Positions 26,467 to 35,481 of a DNA stretch of 54,290 nucleotides are shown here, one piece after another. The position numbers and the translations under genes are program-made. Below the pieces are notes generated by a model that was not told where the DNA came from, did no database searches, and saw only the letters and a list, made by a program, of their open reading frames with translations. Numbering within the stretch: the stretch's first letter is position 1; each line of letters begins with the position of its first letter. Source of the stretch: an uncultured Eubacterium sp. (GTDB lineage Bacteria; Bacillota; Clostridia; Lachnospirales; Lachnospiraceae); contig USBB01000014.1 in the NCBI GenBank assembly GCA_900552795.1, positions 1 to 54,290 of the forward strand, written 5' to 3'.

Positions 26467-28335
26467 TCAGTTATTATACTGTTCGACAACTGACCATATT
26501 CCGTCTTTTTCCATTCCAAGCTTCCAAGCTGACACACCTGCAAGATTATATTTCTTTATAACCTTCATTTTTTCTTCTATTGACTTTTCTTCCTCAAGCC
26601 AGACCTTTACTGTCTCACTTCCGTTATTATACTCGGCAATGTACTGTCCGAGCTCGTCATTCCATATACCGGTTGTCTTACCCTTAATTGCATTTAAAGC
26701 TGCCTGCATGCTTACCGCAGTACTGCTCACATCACTTCCTTTAACTCTCCATATTCTGGTAAAGAATGGAACTGCATTTATAAGCTGTGATTCAGGAACC
26801 ATCTTTAGAGCATCCTTGATGCCCTCCTCCACAAATGTAAGTGAAGCAACCGAACCGGCCTCTTTTGAACCTGCATAATGCTCATCGTACCCCATTATGA
26901 TAACATAATCAACAAATGCAGATTGTTCCTTTAAATCATAAAAGCTGTTAAACGCTTCCGGCTTATAATTATCAGTAGAAAGAACAAGTCCCTTTTTTTC
27001 ACATGCAATAGACAACTCTCTTACAAACTGCAGAAAATCCCTTGAATACGCATCTTTTACATACTCAAAATCAAGATTTATACCATCAAATCCATAAAAT
27101 CCCGCATCTGAAATAAGTGTTTCTATAAGCCTCGTTCTTGAACTTCTGCTTGCAAAAAGTGCTGCGAAATTAACTTCACTGTTAAAATCATCAACCAATG
27201 CCCACACTTTAATACCCTTTTGGTGCATTTTATCAACAAAATCTCTTGATGCGAAGCATTTTACTCCTCCTGTCGAATCACTTATTGAATACCACGTAGG
27301 CGACACTGTATTTATGGTGCCATACGCCTTCGACATATAATCATCAGCATAAGCATTCGCCGCACTTGTAGTAACCTGAAACCATCCCATACTTATCTTT
27401 TCATCACTTGTTATATTATTATAATTTTCTGTAAATGTCTCCTCAGGTATTTCGATAAATGGCTTTGATATAGCGGAGGTCTTTACATAGCCGGTTATTC
27501 CTGTAGGTGTCTTTACCTCGCTCCATTTATTATCTATTTCACGAAGATACAGCATTTTAGTACCCTCTTCTATATCTTCCAAAATCTCACTCTTATTTCC
27601 TGCTCTATATCTTACATGAAGCTTTTTCCTTGCAGTCACGCATGTGACCTCTTCATGCTTCGTACTTATGACAACTCTCTCAGGCTCTTTACCATAGTCA
27701 TAGTTACAATTTGTCTTAGATGCAACAAACTCAAAATCGAGATAAATCTTATCTTCTATTTTTTTAACCAAAGGAACTTCTGTCGAAAATTTTTCTCCCT
27801 CCGTATTTGTATACTCTATACTGTCATCTTTAAAAGAATAAATAGTATCAGTCGTTGAATAAAGAACTGCATCACTTTCTTTATCATAATAAAATCTTAC
27901 ATTAATATTTTCTGTTACAAAATCATAAGGAAGATAAACTCTTTCTTCGATTTTAATTCCCACATCATTCATCTGCTCACCATCAAGAATAACCATAACT
28001 TTATCGTTACCGTGCTCAATGCCGAAATATGAATACACACTCATCCTATCATTTGTAGGCGAATACCTGTTAACAATAAACGTAACAACAAGTATAACTG
28101 CCAAAACCAGTGTTATAAGCATTCCGAAAATCATAACGTTTTTTTTCTGTTGTCCGCGCCGGCTTCTTTTCTTTCTGCTTCCGCTCTTTCGCTCATTACG
28201 CATAGCCTGACGTTTTCTTTCGCGCTCTATTTCAAAAGGGTCCTCCCCCTTTTCCTCATCATTCCAATCAAAATCTTCATCATCCATATCAAGGTTCTCT
28301 TGCGAATCTTCAAAAAAATCTTTATCTAAAGCCAT
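26467..28335 (-). CDS. Membrane-anchored GH18-family protein with SH3 domain
   Basis: 622 residues. A cytoplasmic acidic then Arg/Lys-rich stretch (1-80) precedes one membrane helix (about 85-105). Outside lie a copper-amine-oxidase-like N-terminal domain (about 130-235), a bacterial SH3 domain (about 240-305) and a GH18 catalytic domain (about 320-620) with the intact acid motif FDGINLDFE near residue 420. Relatives include spore-cortex and peptidoglycan glucosaminidases, so cell-wall cleavage is more likely than chitin use. I start at the ATG at 28335 (GGAG 6 nt upstream). Confidence 0.85.
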   Translation of the reverse strand: MALDKDFFEDSQENLDMDDEDFDWNDEEKGEDPFEIERERKRQAMRNERKSGSRKKRSRRGQQKKNVMIFGMLITLVLAVILVVTFIVNRYSPTNDRMSVYSYFGIEHGNDKVMVILDGEQMNDVGIKIEERVYLPYDFVTENINVRFYYDKESDAVLYSTTDTIYSFKDDSIEYTNTEGEKFSTEVPLVKKIEDKIYLDFEFVASKTNCNYDYGKEPERVVISTKHEEVTCVTARKKLHVRYRAGNKSEILEDIEEGTKMLYLREIDNKWSEVKTPTGITGYVKTSAISKPFIEIPEETFTENYNNITSDEKISMGWFQVTTSAANAYADDYMSKAYGTINTVSPTWYSISDSTGGVKCFASRDFVDKMHQKGIKVWALVDDFNSEVNFAALFASRSSRTRLIETLISDAGFYGFDGINLDFEYVKDAYSRDFLQFVRELSIACEKKGLVLSTDNYKPEAFNSFYDLKEQSAFVDYVIIMGYDEHYAGSKEAGSVASLTFVEEGIKDALKMVPESQLINAVPFFTRIWRVKGSDVSSTAVSMQAALNAIKGKTTGIWNDELGQYIAEYNNGSETVKVWLEEEKSIEEKMKVIKKYNLAGVSAWKLGMEKDGIWSVVEQYNN

Positions 28336-29071
28336 ATTATTCTCCATTCTGAAGCATATTAAAGGAGGTTCCATTTAATTCTTATCAAATATAATAACTA
28401 AATCTTATTTATTATAACTAACTTTATCACAATTAACAACCAAAAATGTACAGCAGCCATACAACCTGCAAAATTTTTGCAAATTCAGACTGCTGTACTA
28501 AACAGGGTCTTTATTAAATTTAAAATTTGATTTGTGATATATAATTCATGGTGCCAAGACTATACGCACCAAACCATTGCAGTGATAAGAGATAATTAAA
28601 TCCCTTTGCAACTAATAGATATAAGCTCTTTCGGTATTGTTTTAAACTTAAAATTTCCGTTACAATGTTTTATTTATTAAATTAATACTTATCCCATAGC
28701 CAAAACAGGGATTACACAACGATTGATAAGGCTGAAGTGCAAAATGCATCAAAACATATTCATGCAAAGATTTACCAGCATTATATTACACATAATGCAA
28801 ATACTATAACTGTCCGCGAATACAAACAGCCTGATCAAATAATATTTTTAATTTATTAAATAATCTCCCCCTTTCAACAATACCTTTAAGCTTGAATATA
28901 TATTATCACAATATAAAACCACTGTCAATATATATTATATATTTTTAATATTACACTCTTTACATATCCATCAAAAATGGGTATTATACTCTTAACAGTG
29001 GCATATTACATTAATTACACAGTTGTATTTTTAAAGCCACGTTTAGTTCATTATGGATTGGAAGTGATTTT
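28336..29071. other. Long gene-free region between the GH18 gene and mecA
   Basis: About 740 bp without a convincing gene. It contains a hairpin at 28448-28498 (GTACAGCAG with CTGCTGTAC, plus inner TGCAAAA/TTTTTGCA), a small hairpin at 28549-28569 (GGTGC/GCACC), and the mecA promoter. The stretch 28500-28870 is less AT-rich than its flanks, as a structured RNA or a decayed gene would be, but I could not match it to tmRNA, 6S, SRP or a riboswitch. Confidence 0.5.
28959..28987 (+). promoter_or_regulatory. Probable promoter of mecA
   Basis: TTTACA and TATTAT are spaced by 17 bp, 84 bp before the mecA start codon. Confidence 0.5.
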
Positions 29072-30022
29072 ATGAAGATAGAAAAAATAAGCGACAATCA
29101 AATACGTTGTACTCTTAACAAGTCTGATTTAGTTTCAAGACATCTTAAAATCAGCGAACTTGCATATGGCAGCGAAAAAGCTAAGGAACTTTTCAGAGAT
29201 ATGATGCAACAGGCCGCATACGAATTCGGATTTGAGACTGATGATATCCCTCTTATGATTGAGGCCATACCTGTTTCCTCCGACTGTATCATCCTCATAG
29301 TCACAAAAGTTGAAGACCCTGAAGAATTAGACACAAGATTCTCAAGATTTTCTCCTTCGGACAGCGATTTTGATGAATTTGATTATCCTGATGATGAATA
29401 TCTTGACACATTATCAGCTGTTGATGACTTCAATAAAACTGATACTCCTCCTATGACAGCATCTGATGAACTTGATATTCCTGATAAAGATGCTGCAGGG
29501 GACATAATTAATTTATTCAGCAAAGTTAAAGATTATCTTAACAAAAGTATATCAGAGCTTTCAGCGGATACTAATATAACAGGCAACAGTAATATTATAA
29601 ACAACGCTTCTGATAATAATACAAATGCTGATAAACAATCAGCTTCTGATAACTTTGTGTCCATTAAGGATTCAATAAACGGAACTGTTGCTTCTGTTTC
29701 GCAGGATAAATCAAAAACAAATTCTAATCCTGTATTTAAGATTTTTTCATTTGATAATTTTGATACATTTATAAAGGCAGCTCACGCAGTCAGCTGCATC
29801 TACAGTGATAAAAATTCTTTATTCAAATGTGAAAAAACCTCTTCTTATTATCTCGTACTTGAGAAAACATCATGCAAGGCAATAGATTTCAACAAAACCT
29901 GCAATATACTTTCAGAGTATGGTTGTAGAGAAAATGCTACTTTGGCGCGTATAGATTTTTTTGAAGAGCATTACAAATGTATAATCAAATCAAGAGCTAT
30001 ACAGGTTGCATCAAATATATAA
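29072..30022 (+). CDS. mecA: MecA-family adaptor protein
   Basis: 316 residues. The N-terminal domain (1-95: MKIEKISDNQIRCTL, ELAYGSEKAKELFRDMMQQA) and C-terminal domain (about 220-316: FKIFSFDNFDTFIKAAHAV) match MecA, which delivers substrates to the ClpC-ClpP protease and helps ClpC hexamers form. It is about 100 residues longer than the Bacillus protein because of a central Asp/Asn/Ser-rich linker (about 95-220) that looks disordered. GGAAGTGAT is the ribosome-binding site. Single-gene unit. Confidence 0.88.
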   Translation: MKIEKISDNQIRCTLNKSDLVSRHLKISELAYGSEKAKELFRDMMQQAAYEFGFETDDIPLMIEAIPVSSDCIILIVTKVEDPEELDTRFSRFSPSDSDFDEFDYPDDEYLDTLSAVDDFNKTDTPPMTASDELDIPDKDAAGDIINLFSKVKDYLNKSISELSADTNITGNSNIINNASDNNTNADKQSASDNFVSIKDSINGTVASVSQDKSKTNSNPVFKIFSFDNFDTFIKAAHAVSCIYSDKNSLFKCEKTSSYYLVLEKTSCKAIDFNKTCNILSEYGCRENATLARIDFFEEHYKCIIKSRAIQVASNI

Positions 30023-30025
30023 AGT

Positions 30026-30075
30026 AAAAAGCATCTCATACCACGATTTTATTCGCGATATGAGATGCTTTTTTT
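30026..30075. terminator. Bidirectional terminator between mecA and PL9-A
   Basis: GCATCTCATA (30031-30040) pairs with TATGAGATGC (30059-30068), with an A tract on the left and seven T on the right. It serves mecA (plus) and the PL9 gene (minus). Confidence 0.9.
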
Positions 30076-30088
30076 ACTACATTATTAA

Positions 30089-33000
30089 TTATTTAGCTGT
30101 TTTTCTCTTCTTTGAATCAAGATATAAATATCCTAAAGCAAGAATTGAAACAAAACCTGCAATACCATAAACTGCCATACGGCTGCTGTCTCCTGTCTTA
30201 GGAGGCTCTGCCGGTGTTGATGGTTCTGTTGGATTAGTAGGCTCTGTCGTTGTGTCCTTTGGAACATATGCAACCACAAATGAACCTAAGCCCTTAGTTG
30301 TAACTGCAAAACTTCCCTCTGAACGTTCAGCATTAAGCACTTCAACTTCTCCGCTTTCTGTCAGACGATATACAACAACATCAATATTGTTATAATCAAT
30401 ACCCTCTTCATAAGCAAATGTAAGCTTAATATTACCTGCGTTCATTTTAACCATTTTGCCATCAGCCTTGTTAAAAAGATTAATGTCATAATACTTTAAG
30501 TTTGTTCCTACAGGAAGCTTTATGCCCTGATTAGCAAGTGCCTCATTAAGTTTAGATACGTTTTCATCCTTTGCAGCTTCAACTCTCAACTCGACGTCTG
30601 AATTTGCTACTGATGAATTATTTTCGTCAACAATTACTGTATCTTTTTCTGCTTCTGCACCTGTCACAACATCCTGATTCTTTGAAACATCAATATTTGT
30701 ATCTGTCTCTTCGCCAGGAACATCCGGTGTCTCCGGATTTTCAGTGTCTGGAGACACAATTGTAGTCTTTTCAGGCTTAACAGATATTGCTGCTTCACTT
30801 GTTATATCAAGTCTTGCACCTGTATCTGCCGGAGCTGTATCTTTAAGCTCAAGCAATCCGCCCATTGCAATAGTACCATTAGCATTTCTTGTCGGAAGCT
30901 TTGTAACATCAACACTTACAAACCAATCATCAAGAGCCTGAACACCCTGATTATTGTATGATGCATTTCCATCATAAATATAGTTCTTTGCACTGTGAAG
31001 TGAGAATGGAATTAAATCTTCCAAATCTGTATTATCTTTGTTATTTAACGAAATAAGTCCGTCTACAACCCATTCCTTCTTGTTTGATGCCTTTGTATTT
31101 AAACCTACGTTGTAAGCACCCTGACTCTGATTAATTGAGTTGTTGTATGAAATACAGTTAATAATCTGACAGTCTGGGCAACTGTTGCTTGTTATACCCT
31201 TTCCGTGGTTATTAAATGTAATACTGTTCTTTAATACATGGCCGCCCTTTAAGTAACCACCGCCGAGCTTAAATCCGTTACCTTCACCATACTTGTAATC
31301 TGCTGCTGTAGTATCATCTGTTGTAAGCCATCCATTATTGTATGCAACACAGTTTTCAATAGTTACAGCACCAATTTCTCCTGATATTGACTTAGCATAT
31401 AAATCCCAGCCATCATCAATATTGTTATGACCTATACAGCCATAGAACTTATTGCCATCACCACATGTAAGCTTAGCAGCAAAACCATCCGCATCATTTC
31501 TTCCCTTATCACAGTTATTAAATGATTCACAGTTCTTTATAAGGTTTCCTGTCGGCCATAACTTACCAACTCTTCCTGCTTCATTATCAGCACCGCCGCT
31601 CCTGCTTATCTGTACACCTGAATTACCTGAATGGTTTACTGTACACATATCAACTGTATTGTAGTTACCGCTTACCTGAATACCAACTCCCGGAGCATCC
31701 TTTACATAAAGGCCGTATACATGCCAGTAACTTCCCACAATAGTAAGTCCTGCTCCCTCAAATACAACGCCATCCTGACCATTAGTTGACACATTCTCTG
31801 CCACCATTGTAATATTCTTATCTGCTGTACCGCTTACACTTCTCTCAATTGTAATATTATTCTTATAAATACCATCCTTAAGGAAAATTACCTGTCCAGG
31901 CTGAGCATATCTTACTGCTGTTGCAAGATCCAATGGCTTTTCTTCTGTACCGTCGCCATCTGCTTTACCATCTGCAGAAACAATAATTGTCTCGCCCTCT
32001 TTACCATATCTTACGCAATTAACCTTTGTTGTGTTTTCTAAAGGCTTTGTAGAAGTAATGTTTTCAGCCGCTGCAGGAACGAATGTTGACTTAATTTCGT
32101 TAGAGCCTGTCTTTATAGGAACATTAACTCTTACAACTTCATTTCCCTTAACTGCCTTATTTGAAACTACAACTCCGTCAGGTCCTGTTACTGTAATAGT
32201 ACCTGCACAGTTTGGAACATAAATATATTCATACTCTGCAGCACCACATGTGCCTGATGAATATACTCTTCCGCTTGGTGTAATCTTATCACTGCCTGCA
32301 TCAGGAGCTGTGATACCTGTACTTGCTGATTTTTCAAACTTTGTATCTGTTATCTTTACAGAAACCTTTCTTGAAACAGCAAAACCTACACAAACCGTTC
32401 CGTCTTCCTGAACTGATGTAAATGAGTTATCATTGAATTTCTGCTCTACGCCATTACATGTAGCTGTATAACCTTCATTTGTCTTTTCTAATGTAAATGT
32501 ATACTTAGTTCCTACTTCAAACTTAGAAGCAACTCCGCTGAAATTAGAATTATTAACTACTCTTTCAGCTCCGTCATTATTTGATGTATCTGATGAGTTA
32601 TATCCTGAAACCATTCTCATAACAGGCGCTGATGACTTTGAACTGTAAAGCATTGATGATGCATAGTTGAAGTACTTATGTATATAGTCAGGTGCTCCCC
32701 AATTATTAATACCAAGTGTATCAGCTGCTATAATACCAAATCCTGTCTGATTATCAGGTGTCAATGATGTATCAGTAATCTCAAATGTTGCACTGATCTT
32801 AAAGTTTTCAGTATCAGGATCTATCTTTGTATAATAATAAGAAAATCCGTCTTCATCGTCTGAAATTTTTCCTGATGTCTGTCCGGCCATCTCTATGCTG
32901 CCTGTTGTATTGACTATAGATACCGCTTCTTCATTATTTGTCTTATTAGATGCTGTATCTCTTGCATCAAGAACATATTCTTTTACTGTTCCGTCAGCCT

Positions 33001-34711
33001 GTGTTACTGTAGCGTTAGTCTGCTGTGCAGAACCTGTTGTGGCTACATACCATTTCTGGTCAGCATCTGCTGTAACAGTGATGTCTTTTTCGTCAAATGA
33101 TACAAATCCATCACTTGCTCTCTTAGCTTCAACTCTTATAGTATAAGTCTTATCCGGTGTTAAACCTTTCAAAGTATAAGCTGCATCGTCAGCAGAAAGT
33201 GCTTTTTCAACATATGTAAATGTATCTGTGCCTGCTTCCTTATATGCAACTGCATATGTATTTGCATCAGGAATATTTATCCAGTCAAGATAAACATCTC
33301 CGTTGCCCTTATTCTGAGCCCATGTTATTACCGGCTTCTTTACTGCAAGAACATATCCGTCGCTCTTAACCACATTACTTGGCTTGTCTGCTTCTCCTGT
33401 TCTTTGTGCAACTGCAACAAATTCATAGTTACCGCTCCATAATGGCTGGAATGTTACTGAACTAATCTGAGACTTAACATTTATCGTCTCAACTTCACAT
33501 CCGCCCTCAAGCATTGTAACTCTTACATTTTCTGCGCCCTTAACTTTATCAATAACAGCAGTAAAGTCTACTACAAAGTTTCCTTCTGCATCATTTGTAA
33601 CACTATTGATAACCGGAGCTGCAACTGTTGACCAATCTGCAGCTTTCTGAGCAGATGAATCGTACTCTACTACTACCTTAAATATATCTGCGCCCTGATC
33701 TGAACCGATATAGTAATCACCAGGAAGTAAATCTTCAAGAACATATTCTGTAATCTGCTCTTTTACAAGACCATCTGAGAATGTTGTAAATGCATCTCCT
33801 CCGACCTTAACAAATTCAAGCTTGCTGCCCTTATCATTCTTTCCTGCTGCAAGAATTGTTACTCTTGCGTTCTCTTTTACAGAAATCTTAAAGCATGCCT
33901 GTCCGCTTGTCTTTGCACCGCCGTCAAGTCTTAATGCTTTTGCAAACTGCTCTCCGTTAAATGAAAGATTAAGCTCAGGATTCTTTATCTTTGCTCCTGT
34001 ACTTATAAGCTCAAAGAAATCATCTGTTCCGACAGTTGTATTTACTGTCATATCTCCTTTTGAGCCATCAAATACTGCATCAAATGTAGACGCATCATTT
34101 GGGTCAAGTGTATATACATCTGTATACTTTACTTCCATAAAGCAGACAAATGCACCATTACTTCCGCCAAAGTAATATGTACCAGCTCCAAGATTTTTAA
34201 CCTTGTACTTCTGTACATTTTCAAACTCTAACCCAGCAATATCAACTCCTGTACCTGCTGCATCAAAATATTTAAGCTTTGATTCAGATGTTGATTTAGC
34301 TGAAGCAAATATAGTAACCTGTGCATTCTTTCCTTCCGGCACAGTAACCTTAATACCTGCCTGACCTGAAGCCTTCAAGCCTCCTGTTAAATAAACGCAC
34401 TGCTGAAAATCATTAATGCCGCATGAGAGCTTGCCCGGTTTGCTGATTTTAACCTTGCCCCCCATTGACATTAAAGTAAAATAACCATCTGTACCAATTG
34501 TCTTGTCCTCTGCTATTGCAGTATCTAAACCGCCTGCAAGTGCAGCTGCATCCAACTCATCAGCATTGAATGAATAAGCAGCATTTACACTGTCAGCTGC
34601 TTTTGCAACAAAGCTTCCGCGAAGGAACGCAAGACTTTCTGATGGAAGCATTGTAACTGCCAAAAGGCATACCATTACTGCTGCCAACACTTTTCTTGTC
34701 TTTCTTTTCAT
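30089..34711 (-). CDS. Cell-wall-anchored pectate lyase, PL9 family, multidomain (PL9-A)
   Basis: 1540 residues. Signal peptide ending AKA (about 38); two similar carbohydrate-binding-like modules (about 40-205 and 206-375); fibronectin III-like domains (about 385-560); a jelly-roll-like domain (about 600-795); a right-handed beta helix (about 900-1320). Family PL9 residues are present: DGFAAK near 1076 and DDGWD near 1101 (Ca2+ aspartates), and NGFKLGG near 1147 (catalytic Lys). A C-terminal beta domain and Thr/Pro linker lead to the sorting signal PPKTGD, a hydrophobic helix and KKRKTAK, so sortase should attach it to the wall. It probably cleaves polygalacturonate. The start is the ATG at 34711 with GGAGGA upstream. 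It is paralogous to PL9-B. Confidence 0.88.
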   Translation of the reverse strand: MKRKTRKVLAAVMVCLLAVTMLPSESLAFLRGSFVAKAADSVNAAYSFNADELDAAALAGGLDTAIAEDKTIGTDGYFTLMSMGGKVKISKPGKLSCGINDFQQCVYLTGGLKASGQAGIKVTVPEGKNAQVTIFASAKSTSESKLKYFDAAGTGVDIAGLEFENVQKYKVKNLGAGTYYFGGSNGAFVCFMEVKYTDVYTLDPNDASTFDAVFDGSKGDMTVNTTVGTDDFFELISTGAKIKNPELNLSFNGEQFAKALRLDGGAKTSGQACFKISVKENARVTILAAGKNDKGSKLEFVKVGGDAFTTFSDGLVKEQITEYVLEDLLPGDYYIGSDQGADIFKVVVEYDSSAQKAADWSTVAAPVINSVTNDAEGNFVVDFTAVIDKVKGAENVRVTMLEGGCEVETINVKSQISSVTFQPLWSGNYEFVAVAQRTGEADKPSNVVKSDGYVLAVKKPVITWAQNKGNGDVYLDWINIPDANTYAVAYKEAGTDTFTYVEKALSADDAAYTLKGLTPDKTYTIRVEAKRASDGFVSFDEKDITVTADADQKWYVATTGSAQQTNATVTQADGTVKEYVLDARDTASNKTNNEEAVSIVNTTGSIEMAGQTSGKISDDEDGFSYYYTKIDPDTENFKISATFEITDTSLTPDNQTGFGIIAADTLGINNWGAPDYIHKYFNYASSMLYSSKSSAPVMRMVSGYNSSDTSNNDGAERVVNNSNFSGVASKFEVGTKYTFTLEKTNEGYTATCNGVEQKFNDNSFTSVQEDGTVCVGFAVSRKVSVKITDTKFEKSASTGITAPDAGSDKITPSGRVYSSGTCGAAEYEYIYVPNCAGTITVTGPDGVVVSNKAVKGNEVVRVNVPIKTGSNEIKSTFVPAAAENITSTKPLENTTKVNCVRYGKEGETIIVSADGKADGDGTEEKPLDLATAVRYAQPGQVIFLKDGIYKNNITIERSVSGTADKNITMVAENVSTNGQDGVVFEGAGLTIVGSYWHVYGLYVKDAPGVGIQVSGNYNTVDMCTVNHSGNSGVQISRSGGADNEAGRVGKLWPTGNLIKNCESFNNCDKGRNDADGFAAKLTCGDGNKFYGCIGHNNIDDGWDLYAKSISGEIGAVTIENCVAYNNGWLTTDDTTAADYKYGEGNGFKLGGGYLKGGHVLKNSITFNNHGKGITSNSCPDCQIINCISYNNSINQSQGAYNVGLNTKASNKKEWVVDGLISLNNKDNTDLEDLIPFSLHSAKNYIYDGNASYNNQGVQALDDWFVSVDVTKLPTRNANGTIAMGGLLELKDTAPADTGARLDITSEAAISVKPEKTTIVSPDTENPETPDVPGEETDTNIDVSKNQDVVTGAEAEKDTVIVDENNSSVANSDVELRVEAAKDENVSKLNEALANQGIKLPVGTNLKYYDINLFNKADGKMVKMNAGNIKLTFAYEEGIDYNNIDVVVYRLTESGEVEVLNAERSEGSFAVTTKGLGSFVVAYVPKDTTTEPTNPTEPSTPAEPPKTGDSSRMAVYGIAGFVSILALGYLYLDSKKRKTAK

Positions 34712-34957
34712 AATGTCCTCCTTAATTATTTTTGTCAACTTGACAAATTCTGCATAACGATTACATTATACATCTTTTGCAAAATATTTCTACAATTTTT
34801 ACATAATTTTAAACTATAAATACAGATTTTTATCATTTTTGCCGATTTTTACTTTATTATTATCTTCCTGTCGTTTAAATGATTTTCCTCTCTTTTTCAC
34901 TTAAACAGATTGTGTTTGCACAATCTCATCGAGAGTAGTTCACAAAATAATAAATTT
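34712..34957. other. Intergenic region with a perfect hairpin upstream of PL9-A
   Basis: 246 bp. AGATTGTG (34907-34914) pairs with CACAATCT (34919-34926) across loop TTTG. The preceding TTTTTCACTTAAAC resembles a segment at 39242-39260. Next to PL9-A the DNA is AT-rich and should hold its promoter, but no single -35/-10 pair stands out. Confidence 0.5.
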
Positions 34958-35425
34958 CTATCTTATTCCAATCACATTAAATGCCCCCATACTTACAATA
35001 CCCATAATAATCCCTGCTAAAACCACCCCTAACATACAAGCAATTACACTTGATTTAAAATCCATATCCAATACACTCGCAGCCAATGTTCCTGTCCACG
35101 CACCTGTTCCAGGAAGCGGAATTCCAACAAAAAGAAGTAACGCTACAAAAAGTCCATTTCCTGCTTTTGCTTGAAGCTTTCGGCCACCACTTTCCCCTTT
35201 TTCAATACACAATGTAAAAAATCTGCCAATCACCTTTTTATCTTTTCCCCATTCAAGTACTTTTCTTGCAAAAAAGTAAATGAATGGTACCGGTATCATA
35301 TTCCCTAAAATACAAACGATGTATACAGGAATCACAGGCAATCCCATTGCCAAACCTGCAGGAACTGCAACTCTCAATTCAGCTAAAGGTAACATTGCAA
35401 TTAAAAAAATCAATAAATAACTCAT
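34958..35425 (-). CDS. Small multidrug export family protein (COG2426-like)
   Basis: 155 residues with about four membrane helices. LPLAELRVAVPAGLAMGLP near the N terminus and FVGIPLPGTGAWTGTL in the middle are typical of the Sm_multidrug_ex family. Its substrate is not known despite the family name. AGGGAGAATATTT precedes the ATG. It follows the peptide transporter by 56 bp on the same strand, so co-transcription is possible. Its base composition is closer to the chromosome than to the transporter gene. Confidence 0.82.
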   Translation of the reverse strand: MSYLLIFLIAMLPLAELRVAVPAGLAMGLPVIPVYIVCILGNMIPVPFIYFFARKVLEWGKDKKVIGRFFTLCIEKGESGGRKLQAKAGNGLFVALLLFVGIPLPGTGAWTGTLAASVLDMDFKSSVIACMLGVVLAGIIMGIVSMGAFNVIGIR

Positions 35426-35481
35426 AAATATTCTCCCTACAAATTCAATTGTAAATAAGCATTCTCAAATGCTACTTCATT

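Noticed and set aside
28686..28859. 57-codon open frame on the plus strand
   Set aside because: It has no start codon or ribosome-binding site, and a frame of this length is expected by chance somewhere in 54 kb. The protein resembles nothing I know. A decayed gene is possible but unsupported.
28500..28870. Possible tmRNA, 6S RNA or SRP RNA
   Set aside because: On either strand I could not find the tmRNA tRNA-like ends, the SRP tip or a 6S-type open bubble. Size alone is not evidence.
34958..35425. The small exporter as an immunity protein of the peptide cassette
   Set aside because: It clearly belongs to a widespread exporter family found without bacteriocins; adjacency alone is weak evidence.
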